A DNA stretch of 64,000 nt. Origin: Streptomyces sclerotialus. Lineage in GTDB: Bacteria > Actinomycetota > Actinomycetes > Streptomycetales > Streptomycetaceae. A model generated the notes under the pieces. That model saw nothing but the letters and a program-made list of their open reading frames with translations. It had not been told where the DNA came from and ran no database searches. The stretch is taken from assembly GCF_040907265.1 (NCBI RefSeq), contig NZ_JBFOHP010000002.1, positions 6,448,001 through 6,512,000 on the forward strand, given 5' to 3'. Position 1 is the stretch's first letter; every line of letters starts with the position of its first letter. The position numbers and the translations under genes are program-made. Positions 1 to 8,306 of this stretch are shown here, piece after piece.

Positions 1-134
1 ATGGAGCCGGAGACCGAGCAGGCCATCGACGCGCTCTGCCCGACACCGCCAAGTACGCGGCCATGATGGCCGGCGACCGCGACCTCAAGCTCAGCGGGCT
101 CAAGGACGATCCGCTGGCCATGGGGCAGCAGTAG
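1..134 (+). pseudogene. 3' remnant of an unidentified gene, frame broken
   Basis: Two short overlapping frames look like one interrupted coding tail. Frame 1 opens with ATG at position 1 (MEPETEQAIDALC) and stops at 64-66. A second frame carries DTAKYAAMMAGDRDLKLSG from position 42 to a TAG at 132-134. The switch near position 40 would need a one-base change. No family is recognised. The window edge may simply cut a longer gene, so only the C-terminal end may be visible. Confidence 0.3.
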
Positions 135-172
135 CAGCGCTCCGGGCGGTTGCTGCGCGAGATCGGAATCGG

Positions 173-562
173 TCACCTAGGTGCTCGCCTTTTCAGAATT
201 GGACCTGTCACTAGGATCGAGAGGCAGATGAGTACGGAAAACACGGCCAGCCAGCTGTAAGCGAGCGCCGTGATGAGGTTCAAGACCAGGTACATGCCAG
301 AAACGACCTTGGTCGTCCGGTTAAGGTGCGAGCCGCTCGGTGAACTAAAGGTTGATTCCCGGTACGTTACGAACACGAACAGAAATCCCGCCGGTGCGAG
401 CATGAGGGGCCATGCCACGAAATCGCGGGTGAACCAGTCGATGTCGCTGACCCTTCCGCCGATGTCGACGAAGGCCATGCAGAGTACCGGAAGCAACGTG
501 AACGTGGCGACAAGCTTCATGCCTCTGGATTCTTTTCGGCTTAGTTCTGCATATACCGACAC
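173..562 (-). CDS. small integral membrane protein, unknown function
   Basis: A 129-residue protein starting at GTG (562), preceded by a strong AGGAGGAGC ribosome-binding site about six bases upstream. Four hydrophobic stretches are visible, at about residues 16-33, 48-66, 86-104 and 107-123, and the C-terminus is basic (KRRAPR), so it should sit in the cytoplasmic membrane. Base and codon use is noticeably less GC-rich than most of the window, with many A/T third positions. This suggests an acquired gene or a gene under relaxed selection. I do not recognise a family. It is the first intact gene in a region otherwise rich in broken ones. Confidence 0.65.
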   Translation of the reverse strand: MSVYAELSRKESRGMKLVATFTLLPVLCMAFVDIGGRVSDIDWFTRDFVAWPLMLAPAGFLFVFVTYRESTFSSPSGSHLNRTTKVVSGMYLVLNLITALAYSWLAVFSVLICLSILVTGPILKRRAPR

Positions 563-902
563 TGGGTGCTCCTCCTAGGGTTTCGGTTTGAGATTCGGCT
601 ACACCCGAAGTGCGTCAATCGGGCCTCACCGAGCCCCTGCGGCGTGTTGCCATGTACTTCCAGTTTCGCGAGTCAGGGTGTCCTTGATCTTCTCGTCGAA
701 GTCCATTTTGGCGTGCGGCGCCGCCACAGGTTCCCGCCATCACCCGCCCCTCTGCTCCGGCGGCCGCGCTCGCCCACCCCACAACGGGGACAGCCGGCGC
801 CAGCCCGGACGGCTGACCTGCCACCATCGCCGTGTGTCAGACCCCGCCCATAACCTGTAGAGCCCGTCCTGCTCAGGGCGGATCTTGCCAAAGGAGCACA
901 GC
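563..902. other. intergenic stretch, no convincing gene
   Basis: No long frame with Streptomyces codon bias is present. On the minus strand a 26-codon ORF (706 down to 626) begins MDFDEKIKDTLTRE and has good local codon bias. It lacks a clear ribosome-binding site and stops early, so it may be a gene remnant or chance. An AAGGAG sequence just before 903 belongs to the next remnant. Confidence 0.3.
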
Positions 903-1048
903 ATGGAGAACTAATGGACAGAGAACGGCAAGAAGTGGAATTCGGTCGTGAGGTACGACAAGTCGAGCGCTGAAGGCGTGCCGACGACCTGTCGAGCACT
1001 GAGAGCGTGAGCGCGGTCGACATCGTGCCCGTGCAACCAGGGAGATGA
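903..1048 (+). pseudogene. possible remnant of a short gene with premature stop
   Basis: A well-placed AAGGAG precedes ATG at 903, but the frame stops after MEN with a TAA at 912. Read through, the same frame continues as WTENGKKWNSVVRYDKSS and AEGVPTT. A one-base shift then gives SSTESVSAVDIVPVQPGR and a TGA at 1046-1048. Those pieces look like real protein rather than noise, so I read this as a degraded short gene. The family is unknown, and it could also be chance. Confidence 0.25.
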
Positions 1049-1308
1049 ACAGCGTCCCGGCCCGGTCGTTGCCGTACTGAGCATCCGGCCGGCGGGGTCG
1101 GCACACGTGGAAGCCTTGGGTCGCCAATCCAGCACCGCCTCAACAAGAACCCGACCGACGCGCCCTGTCGGCACCATCGCACTGAGACCCGACCGCACCG
1201 CCCCACCACAGCGCGCTACCCTGCCTCCGGTTCTTAGAGCCTGCGAGCTACACCCATCGCCGTTTACTTCACTGATAGCCGTGTCAGATCCTGATGTCCG
1301 TCGGCTGC

Positions 1309-1822
1309 TCACAGATTGCCGAAGATCACCCCGCGCCAGGTCCATCCGGCTGCAAGGACCGCGTCCCGTAGAGGATCTTTCATGTCCGAGCTGTTGAAAC
1401 GGAATGTCTCCGTCGCCTGAAGGCGGCCGTCCGGTCCCTCGCCGATCGTCCAGTGCCGGGAGACCGTCTTCGCCGGTCCGCGGCCGTATTGGCGTGGCAC
1501 CGCCCGCCTGGGGGTGTCACCGACCCAGGTGACCTCCCACTGCTGGTCGACAGCGCGCACCACACGGTCTGCGGCGGCCAGGCGCATGTGAAATCTGCAC
1601 CTCACGGCTCAGCCGGTGCTGGACGAAGAACGCCTGCCAGGCCGGTTCCCTCGTCCGCCACTCCGCCACCAGATCGACGCCCTTGGTGGTGGCATTGCGT
1701 ACGACCCAGGGGTTGTCCGGCTGGTTCAGATCGAGCAGCGCGGCCCGGAGGTCGGCGGCCGAGCGCGGTGCGATTCCGCTGTCGGGGTACCGCGTGCCGG
1801 TCAGCTTGTCGAACAGGCCCAT
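1309..1822 (-). pseudogene. conserved Streptomyces hypothetical (MGLFDKLTG-type), frameshifted
   Basis: The gene starts at ATG 1822 after a GGGGAGGTG ribosome-binding site and encodes MGLFDKLTGTRYPDSG, resembling a conserved small Streptomyces protein of about 170 residues that I know only as hypothetical. The frame runs to about residue 77 (LSREVQ). It then needs a one-base shift at 1591-1594, after which it continues as MRLAAADRVVRAVDQQW through to GWTWRGVIFGNL at the stop. Both halves belong to the same family, so one inserted base (or two lost) has split the gene. The upstream remnant ends three bases before this start, so the two were probably translationally coupled. A sequencing error is the alternative. 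Confidence 0.7.
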
Positions 1823-1825
1823 CTG

Positions 1826-2341
1826 TCACACCTCCCCGGTGTCCGGGCGGACGGTGCGCCCGAACTCTTGGGCATCGCCGAGGACGCCGGCGTGCTGGCC
1901 CGCGGTGGCGGGCAGGGCCAATCTGATCACCGAGCGCTGGTGCGGGTCGTGGACATCGAGCATGGTCAGGTACACCTGGTTCTGTGTGTGAGTGTGCGGC
2001 GGTCGCCACCTTCAGGCGGTGTGGGGGCCGGGTCGATCAGGCGGGGGCTGGTCGAGGCGGGCCACCGTCGTCCGCTTCGCGTCGGTGCCAGTGCGCCATG
2101 TCCGGAGGTGCGCGGGGCCCAGGTTCCTGGCGATGTGTCGGTCGCCGACGGGGGAATCTTCACGCATGGGTGTAGCCGGTCAGGAAGAGGGTGGTGGCCG
2201 GGCAGGTCCACCATCCGGTCATACACCCACGCGCGCGGTCCGTCAGGCGCCGGGAGAGCGCCGCCGGGTCCCCGGGTCTCCATCCGCACCCGTCGCGGAG
2301 ACGGCGGTGAGCGCAGCCAGGAGCGCGAAGGTCGTCCTCAT
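1826..2341 (-). pseudogene. degraded gene for a secreted or lipoprotein-like product
   Basis: ATG at 2341 begins a typical signal-peptide-like sequence (MRTTFALLAALTAVSATGA), but the frame stops within about 35 codons. The last roughly 50 codons, in another frame, look genuine: QVYLTMLDVHDPHQRSV followed by IRLALPATAGQHAGVL and a TGA at 1826-1828. The middle needs at least two frame changes. The ending sits three bases before the next gene's ATG, as in an operon. The family is not recognised. Confidence 0.5.
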
Positions 2342-2503
2342 GGGAGGGCCCTCTAACGAGGTGGCGCCCGCAGCGTGGGTACGGATGCTTATCTTCTTGA
2401 GCGGAGCACGCTGCCGGGCCTTCCGCCTCGGGCTCCTGGTTGGCGGGCGAGTGAGTACGCCGACGGATACCGGACACCGGCGGGACCGCTCTAGCGTCCT
2501 CGT

Positions 2504-2884
2504 ATGGGAAAGATGTCTGCCGCGCCTGATCCTGTATCCCCGGAGCTGGACGACGTCGGTCGCCCCGGAGTGCGTCGGACGCTGGTAGCTGAGTGGCTGT
2601 GGCGGGCGTTTCTCGCGTTGCTGATCGTGTTTGTCGCCTTCTTTACGGCATTCGCGGGCCCGCTGCTTGCCGTGATGTGCAACTCCTGTTCAGGGGGCAT
2701 CAACAACTCCCCGTTCGTACCAGCGGTGATGGTGCTGGGGTGGGCAGGGGTGCCGGTGATCGCGGTGGCCACCCTTGTGGGGCTCTTCCTGCCGCGCGGC
2801 GGCCCCCGGTTCGTCGGCTACGGCCTGGCAGCCCTGGCGGTGGCGGAGGTCGCCATGGTGCTCCTGGGCCAGATCCGGCCCTGA
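2504..2884 (+). CDS. small membrane protein, unknown function
   Basis: A 126-residue protein with three clear hydrophobic segments at about residues 29-58, 68-90 and 98-122, so an integral membrane protein. The ATG at 2504 has no obvious ribosome-binding site. The internal ATG at 2513 has GGGAAAG directly upstream and may be the real start. Two cysteines (CNSC) sit in the loop between segments one and two. No family is recognised and the neighbours give no functional clue. The flanking sequence contains broken genes, but this frame is clean with strong third-position GC. Confidence 0.6.
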   Translation: MGKMSAAPDPVSPELDDVGRPGVRRTLVAEWLWRAFLALLIVFVAFFTAFAGPLLAVMCNSCSGGINNSPFVPAVMVLGWAGVPVIAVATLVGLFLPRGGPRFVGYGLAALAVAEVAMVLLGQIRP

Positions 2885-3014
2885 AGGACTCCTCCAGCGC
2901 AGCCGTGCAGATGCGTGCGGTCTGGCCGCCACCGCCCGTGATCGAGTAGGCCGGTCTGCTGCTCGACGGCTCCCACGTCGGGGCGGATCGGATGTGGGCG
3001 ACCCTCCAGCTCCG

Positions 3015-4358
3015 TCACTCGACGGGCTCTAGCCCCGGTGCAGGGCGATCCAGCCGCACACGACCGACTACGTGGTGCGCAAGGGCAGGCAGCAGCGCTC
3101 CGCACAACGCCAGCACGGACAGCACCAGCACGCCCACGCGAAGATGCGGCGAGCCGAACAGGGTCGCCCCAGCACCGAGGCTGAAGACGGCCATCATGGC
3201 CATGATCCACTTGTTCGCGCCGCCCAGCGTCGACTCGGGAAAGGCACTCGCCGAACGGGCCAACGGCCCCGGTAGCGGCCGCATCAGGTGGGCATCGGCC
3301 TGAGCCACGGGATCAGCCGGCCACGACGCGCCCTTCCGCAGGGCACGTTCCTCGACCGGCAAGCCGGTGGCCGCCTTGAGCTCTTGCCAGCGCTGCTCGC
3401 CCTCGGAGCCGGCGAACCACCACTGCCACGGCAGCGCGGCCCGCACCTGTCCGTCCGGCCCGGCCAACTCCACACCGAGCCGCTCACTACCCTTGTGGCC
3501 CGTCCGCAGCACCAGCGAAGTGACCCCGTGCGCACCGGAGCGTGCCAGTCGGCGCTCGCCTCCGGCACCGTCCACGAGTACGAGGTCGCGCGCCTCGATA
3601 TAAACCGATGCCGTGGTGCAGAACCGCACCGATGCTCCGGACTTCTGCGCGGGCGCGGGTGCGATACGGATGCCCTCGCGGCCCGCCTTCTGCTTGCGGG
3701 ACGCCGCTCGGACCGCCAGGTACGCCGCAGGCCCGGCCAGTGCCGCTGCGGCCGCCGGCACAAGCAGCCACGGCGCGTCAGACTTCAACATCAGCCCCAG
3801 CGCCCACGACACCGCCCAGATCACCACAGCAACGCCTCGCACTGCCGCGTACCAGGTGGGAAGCGCATTCGGCACCCGCATCGTGGGACCAGTGACCTGC
3901 TGCCGCTCCTGGACGATCGTGACCGGGATGCCCGCCTTCTTCAGCAACGCCGCAGCGCCGCTGCGCGCCAGTAGCCGCTCGCCGCCAGTCGGCCGGACGG
4001 CAAGACGGTCGGCCTCCGGTACCCAGTGGTCCAGGCGCAGCCGGGCCACCACGCTGTCCGTCGCGTCGCAGAACAGCAGTTCGCCCCAGCCGCCCGGAAT
4101 CGGCGGTCCTACCCGGCCACTGACGTCCGGCGCCTGGGAGTCCACCAGGACGGCTCGTACAATGCCGCTCTTTCCTACGGGAAAGCTGCGTCGTGTACCG
4201 CCTCGGTCCTCAAACACCAGTGCAGAACCGTCATAGCCGACCCGGCAGTTGCGGACGATGTCCAGCCCTGGACGCGATTGGCCCCTCGGACGCAGCACGG
4301 GCTCGTCCAGCGGCTTCGCGGTACGTGAGGACGGTATGTGCTGCCTTTCGGTTTCCAT
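3015..4358 (-). CDS. large hypothetical membrane protein
   Basis: A 447-residue protein starting at ATG 4358 (METERQHIPSS), with a purine-rich GAAAGAA upstream. The open frame continues further 5' but there runs antisense to the next gene, so this start is preferred. The N-terminal 150 residues are soluble with several beta-rich stretches. Two membrane segments lie at about residues 175-195 and 202-220, a second soluble domain at 225-375, and two more membrane segments near 390-405 and 413-435. The two soluble domains share a similar pattern (VGYDGSALVFEDRGG versus TTASVYIEARDLVLVDG), which suggests an internal duplication. It is divergent from the 4504 gene. No characterised family is recognised. 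Confidence 0.6.
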   Translation of the reverse strand: METERQHIPSSRTAKPLDEPVLRPRGQSRPGLDIVRNCRVGYDGSALVFEDRGGTRRSFPVGKSGIVRAVLVDSQAPDVSGRVGPPIPGGWGELLFCDATDSVVARLRLDHWVPEADRLAVRPTGGERLLARSGAAALLKKAGIPVTIVQERQQVTGPTMRVPNALPTWYAAVRGVAVVIWAVSWALGLMLKSDAPWLLVPAAAAALAGPAAYLAVRAASRKQKAGREGIRIAPAPAQKSGASVRFCTTASVYIEARDLVLVDGAGGERRLARSGAHGVTSLVLRTGHKGSERLGVELAGPDGQVRAALPWQWWFAGSEGEQRWQELKAATGLPVEERALRKGASWPADPVAQADAHLMRPLPGPLARSASAFPESTLGGANKWIMAMMAVFSLGAGATLFGSPHLRVGVLVLSVLALCGALLPALAHHVVGRVRLDRPAPGLEPVE

Positions 4359-4411
4359 CAGTTCTTTCTGGTCGTGGCTCTCTCGACGCCCGTCGCTTCG
4401 ATTCCTGCTTT

Positions 4412-4506
4412 GGTACCACGACGCTGGCCCGGCTTGACCTGCGCGAGTCCCCCTGAGAATGATCAGCGTCATACGCCACGGACGAGCAGCACGGGGGCCA
4501 GTGATG
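4412..4506 (+). repeat. upstream cassette copy A (promoter + RBS), paired with 5892-5989
   Basis: From the TACCACGACGCTGGCC motif through the promoter to the GGGGG ribosome-binding site and start codon, this stretch aligns base by base with 5892-5989. The shared parts include taccacg-cgctg-c, cggcttgacc, ctgag-a-gatca, agca and acacggggg. Both copies end GGGGG, six bases, start codon. The coding regions that follow are not obviously related. Confidence 0.65.
4434..4463 (+). promoter_or_regulatory. HrdB-type promoter of the 4504 gene
   Basis: TTGACC (4434-4439), an 18-base spacer, then AATGAT (4458-4463). It lies about 40 bases before the start codon and is conserved in sequence and spacing at 5917-5946, which supports it being functional. 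Confidence 0.6.
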
Positions 4507-5652
4507 GAGATCGGCGCAAACAAGCGCATACCGAACATCAGCCGCCGCGGATGGCTCGGGATCCTGGCGGTCATTCTCGTCCTGGGCGCGGCCGCCGCCC
4601 TGGTACCGGCCCTCACCAAGGCCGGAGGGCCCAGCTGCCAGGCTGCTCCGGCCTCGGCCCGCGAACTGGCGAAGGACCCCCGCGCGGCAACCCGCGCCCT
4701 GGACCCTGGCCAGGACCTGGCCCGCATCGGGCGGGTGAAGAAGCTGCTCGGCAGCCAGGAGAAGCCGCTGTGCGGTGGCAAGGACGGCGTGGAGGTGGCC
4801 GGGCGCGCGCTGGTGGCGGCCGCGGCGGGCGAGGGGCGGCTGCACACCATGCCCATGGCGCGCGTCGCGCACGCAGCCGTGATGACCGTCGGCGAGGAAT
4901 ACGGGGAAACGGATGTCCCGGACGGCCTCAAGCCCTACCTGGCCCGCATTCTCGCCGCCTACATCGCCGATGCGCATCGGGACATCACCGGTACGACCCA
5001 CAAGACCATCCCGGCAGTGCTGAGCGAGGAGGCACACTACGAGGACATGCACGAGAGCGGCAATTGGGCCGCAGCCTACCCATACCCCGGCGAGGCCCAC
5101 GCCGTCTTCAGCCGGCGCTGGGACAGTCAAGCCCTCACCAACGTCGTACGCGCACTGGCGAGCAACCCCGAGTCCTTCGCCGTGCTGTACGACGCCGAGC
5201 GCGCCTATCTGGCCTACTACCTGGAGCGCCTGGACCAAGACGCCGTACAGCCCGCTGTGCACGGGAAGAAGTACGCGCCGCTGGGCACGGAACTGGAGCT
5301 GAAAGCGGCCGGTCGGATGATCGCCGCCTTGATGACCACCCGCAAGGATCTTTGGGACCGTGGCGAGCCCGGCGACCTGACAGCGTTCGACGACGCCGCG
5401 TTCAAGGCCAGCAAGGGCGCCTACCGCGCGGCGTCCCATCAGATCACCACCACCCCCGCCGCTGGCACGATCGCCGCGCGCCCTGCCGTGAGCGCGCACC
5501 GCAAGTACTTCGCGGACGGCCACCACCAGATCCTCGACCTCTACGACCGGTGGGTCGACCAGCGGCACATCAAGCCCGGCGACGCGGAACACTACCGCCT
5601 CGTACTCGACGAGGCGTACAACGACAGCCGTGAATTGTACGAGTACGAGTGA
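4504..5652 (+). CDS. hypothetical membrane-anchored extracytoplasmic protein
   Basis: A 382-residue protein. The start is ATG 4504 (or GTG 4501), since GGGGG lies 4492-4497 and the earlier in-frame ATG at 4459 falls inside the -10 promoter element. One hydrophobic segment at about residues 18-38 (GILAVILVLGAAAALVPAL) acts as a signal anchor, so the remaining 340 residues should face outside. These are mostly helical, with several conserved-looking aromatic and histidine patches (EEAHYEDMHES, SRRWDSQALTN, HHQILDLYDRW). No known domain is recognised. It shares its promoter cassette with the 5987 gene, so the two are probably co-regulated. Confidence 0.6.
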   Translation: MEIGANKRIPNISRRGWLGILAVILVLGAAAALVPALTKAGGPSCQAAPASARELAKDPRAATRALDPGQDLARIGRVKKLLGSQEKPLCGGKDGVEVAGRALVAAAAGEGRLHTMPMARVAHAAVMTVGEEYGETDVPDGLKPYLARILAAYIADAHRDITGTTHKTIPAVLSEEAHYEDMHESGNWAAAYPYPGEAHAVFSRRWDSQALTNVVRALASNPESFAVLYDAERAYLAYYLERLDQDAVQPAVHGKKYAPLGTELELKAAGRMIAALMTTRKDLWDRGEPGDLTAFDDAAFKASKGAYRAASHQITTTPAAGTIAARPAVSAHRKYFADGHHQILDLYDRWVDQRHIKPGDAEHYRLVLDEAYNDSRELYEYE

Positions 5653-5986
5653 GCACCCCATGCATCACGCCCGCAGCATCGACAACGAGACGCGGGCGAT
5701 CCGGACGGCTGCCATCCCCCGACGCTGGAACACAGCGATGAGCCGGGGCTGCGTGCTGAGTGCCGTCACGTCACCCGGCGGCCTCGTGATAGGTGGTGAA
5801 CCGGACGAGCGCGCCACTGGTCGCCGCGTCGTCGAGGAGGGCCCCGTGACGGGACCGCAAGCACAGCGGCCTTCACGCCCGCCGCGGAGCCCTTGATACC
5901 ACGGCGCTGACCGGGCTTGACCGGCAGGAGCCCTCCTGAGGAGGATCACCGAGAGCAGCCACAGGCCAGCAACACGGGGGCGCGCG
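5653..5986. other. intergenic region with promoter cassette, otherwise empty
   Basis: The first 240 bases contain only short frames without convincing codon bias or ribosome-binding sites. The last 95 bases are copy B of the cassette described at 4412-4506. Confidence 0.5.
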
Positions 5987-5989
5987 TTG
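5892..5989 (+). repeat. upstream cassette copy B (promoter + RBS)
   Basis: This is the second copy of the cassette at 4412-4506. It contains TTGACC (5917-5922), an 18-base spacer, GAGGAT (5941-5946), GGGGG at 5976-5980, and a start codon six bases later. The parallel with copy A is the main reason for choosing the TTG start at 5987. Confidence 0.65.
5917..5946 (+). promoter_or_regulatory. HrdB-type promoter of the 5987 gene
   Basis: TTGACC, 18 bases, GAGGAT. This is a good match to the Streptomyces housekeeping consensus (TTGACN, about 18, TAGRRT) and has the same spacing as the copy upstream of 4504. Confidence 0.65.
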
Positions 5990-7468
5990 GAAACCTGCGT
6001 GAACGACAACAGCGACGACAGGCGAATGCCGAACTGGTTGGCGCAGGTGGGCTCGGGGAAGGCGGGGGAAGCCGGGACGCGCGGGGCGATATGGAGGCGA
6101 AGCGGCCAACTGGTGGCCGTTGTGGCACCGATCGCGCTAGTGGTGCTGACCGCCGTATGGCTCTTCCTCGGTTCCGGCCGGCTCCGTGACTTCGTGGTCT
6201 GGGGCTGCGCGGGGTGTCTCGGCGCGTGTGTGCTGATCGTCGGAACGGCGGCGGTACGTGCCGGAAGCCTGTCGCGCTCGCAGTCGTACGCGAACGCCGC
6301 GCGGGCGGCGTCGGTGACGCCGGGGCAGGGCCCGGGCACGGTCCCCGCACGGCTGGCCGGGGGGCGGGGACAGGCAATCCGCTATGTCGCTGTTCTCGCG
6401 TCCGTTCCCACACTGCTGGCCCTGTGGATCGCTCTGGGCGCCGCCGATCCGCGCTACCCCGAGAAGAATGCCGCGCTGGTCGAGGCCGGCGTGACGATAG
6501 AGAAGCGCCCCATCGTCGCGATCGAGAACGAAGAGGTCCAGGGACGGGGGCGACGAGAAGGCGCGACGGCCGATTACCGCGTGTTGCTCCCTGCGGCCGA
6601 TGCCGGGCGGCCCAGTGTGCCGGCGACCTTCACCGCGGACGTCTATCGCCGGAAGGATATCGGCAGTGAACTGTACGTGGGGTACGCACCGGACCGTCCG
6701 GAGCTGGGTGCCGTCGGCGACGACCAGCGCTCCGAGGTCGAACGGCAGTTGGCCGGAAGAACCGTGGAGTGGGGAACGGCATCGGCGGTTGCCGCATTCT
6801 GGCTGCTGGTGACGCTGGCGCTGGTCATCGGCTGGTGGGTGCAGGGCAGTATGCGGCGCCCGTCGCGCACCGTCGACTCCGGGTGGGTGGCCAGCCGCGT
6901 CACCGTGACGGGTACGGGACAGCACGTCGATGCCCCACAGGGCGAGGGCGTCGGCCCGGCCGCCGAGCGTAGGCGCCGGGAGAGGAGCCGGCGGTTGGCG
7001 TGCGTGCTCCTGGAAGTGGAGGGTGACGAGTACCGACTGCCGTTCCACTCGCAGATGTCTACCGTTCATGCGGCTGCCGCTCTCTTGAACGCGAAGGGAT
7101 GGTTGCTGTGGCATCCCGTCCGACGGCGGGGCAAGGACGTTCTGGCGGAGTTCGTCGGCGATGACGGCTGGCAATTGCCGGGGGCGGTGCCGGCGCAGGC
7201 CGCCGACCAGTTCGTCCGCGAGGCTCCGCCGGTACCGGCGCATGCTGACCCGGGGCGGCGTACCGAGCTTCTCGACTTCGGGGCCGGCTGGCCGACGACG
7301 GTGTCGAAATCACTGCTGGCCGGGCTGGTGACGGCGCTGGTGTGCATGGGTGTGCTGTTGCTCGTGCACGAGGACGGGGCTTGGCGGTGGTGGGTCGCAG
7401 CGGCGGGCTTGCTGGCTCCGGCACTCGGCCAGGCCGTGACCGCCTATCGTGCTGCCCCCGGGCGTTGA
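5987..7468 (+). CDS. multi-pass membrane protein, DUF3592-like region
   Basis: A 493-residue protein with a TTG start at 5987, supported by GGGGG six bases upstream at exactly the spacing seen in the duplicated cassette at 4504. Hydrophobic segments lie near residues 37-57, 64-86, 130-152 and 263-287, with a pair at 438-485. The loop between the third and fourth segments (about 165-255) has the look of a DUF3592-type extracytoplasmic domain, with a VYVGYAPD-like turn. A cytoplasmic part at about 335-430 contains a short compact domain. Function is unknown. It shares its promoter cassette with the hypothetical at 4504. Confidence 0.6.
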   Translation: METCVNDNSDDRRMPNWLAQVGSGKAGEAGTRGAIWRRSGQLVAVVAPIALVVLTAVWLFLGSGRLRDFVVWGCAGCLGACVLIVGTAAVRAGSLSRSQSYANAARAASVTPGQGPGTVPARLAGGRGQAIRYVAVLASVPTLLALWIALGAADPRYPEKNAALVEAGVTIEKRPIVAIENEEVQGRGRREGATADYRVLLPAADAGRPSVPATFTADVYRRKDIGSELYVGYAPDRPELGAVGDDQRSEVERQLAGRTVEWGTASAVAAFWLLVTLALVIGWWVQGSMRRPSRTVDSGWVASRVTVTGTGQHVDAPQGEGVGPAAERRRRERSRRLACVLLEVEGDEYRLPFHSQMSTVHAAAALLNAKGWLLWHPVRRRGKDVLAEFVGDDGWQLPGAVPAQAADQFVREAPPVPAHADPGRRTELLDFGAGWPTTVSKSLLAGLVTALVCMGVLLLVHEDGAWRWWVAAAGLLAPALGQAVTAYRAAPGR

Positions 7469-7481
7469 GCCAGCGACCTTT

Positions 7482-7768
7482 CTATGTCTTGCCTTGAGGG
7501 GTGCGGCAAGTGGCCGCCGCGTGCCTCGCGGCCGGGGCAAGCTGGTGCGCACCATCCGGCAGCCGCTCGCCCAGCGGCTGGATCGACTTGTGTCGACCGT
7601 CCAGCTCAGTCCCCGCAGGTAACACTCGCCCCAGCGACGCTGACCCCGCCGCGGTAGCGAACTAAATACCTCGGTAACAACGCCGCCAGCTCCCCCGAAG
7701 CCGTTCCACCTCCCAAGCCTCCTACCGGCACCACGCCGCTGAGCAGGCAAGACCTGGGCGCGGCTCAT
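7482..7768 (-). mobile_element. IS701-family transposase N-terminal remnant
   Basis: On the minus strand, TEVFSSLPRRGQRRWGECY followed by LRGL resembles the N-terminus of IS701-type transposases. The next part needs one frame change to read LDGRHKSIQPLGERLPDG, again matching that family's LDGRRKSIQPMAERL region. Only about 95 codons remain and no DDE catalytic core is present. No terminal inverted repeats were identified. It is a dead fragment, and it marks past insertion-sequence activity in this region. Confidence 0.55.
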
Positions 7769-7963
7769 GCCGGTGTCGAGGCCGATCTCGCGGGTGGTGC
7801 ACCCGGCGGTGCCGGTCAGTGAGTCGTCCCGGGAAGCCGGAGTGTTCGTGCGAAGCCGTCCAGGGGCTCGATTGCCGCGGCGATCACTCCATCCGACACC
7901 CGGCCAACGGGAATACGACCTCACCGCTTGATCATGAGGCTGCCTCGCGCGCAGACTGCATCC

Positions 7964-8290
7964 GTGAGCGCCGACCTGCCCACCTTCCGCTACCACCCCG
8001 ATCCGCTCGCGAGCGGATCCATCCGCGAGAGCACCGAGACATGCGTGTGCTGCCGCCGGCTGCTGCTCGGCCTGGCCATCTGGTCGGCGCTGAGCGGCCG
8101 GACGAACGGCCTGGTGCGCGCCACGGCCCTGGGCTGGGCCTTCCTCGCGCTCCCTGTCTCGCTCCTGACCGACTACGCCCTTCTCGGAGCCGGGCCCCTC
8201 GGCTGGACCGCGGCCTCCGTCCTGGCGCTCGGCGCCTCGGCGTTCACGGCCGTGGCCTGCTGGTCCGAGCGACGCCCGAGGCCCGCGTGA
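7964..8290 (+). pseudogene. chimeric remnant: CbrC-like N-terminus joined to membrane-protein C-terminus
   Basis: From GTG 7964 the first 32 codons (SADLPTFRYHPDPLASGS then ESTETCVCC) match the start of CbrC/UPF0167 family proteins, including the first Cys pair of their zinc-like cluster. After about position 8060 the sequence changes abruptly to a hydrophobic protein end with three membrane segments (LLLGLAIWSALSG onward) and no CbrC character. The frame stays open, so a deletion or recombination appears to have joined two unrelated genes. Both parental pieces are incomplete. Whether the 108-residue chimera is expressed is unknown. Confidence 0.55.
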
Positions 8291-8306
8291 GAACTACCAA
8301 GCACGC

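Noticed and set aside
626..706. 26-codon minus-strand ORF MDFDEKIKD...
   Set aside because: Codon bias is good but it stops early and lacks a ribosome-binding site. It could be a remnant, too short to call.
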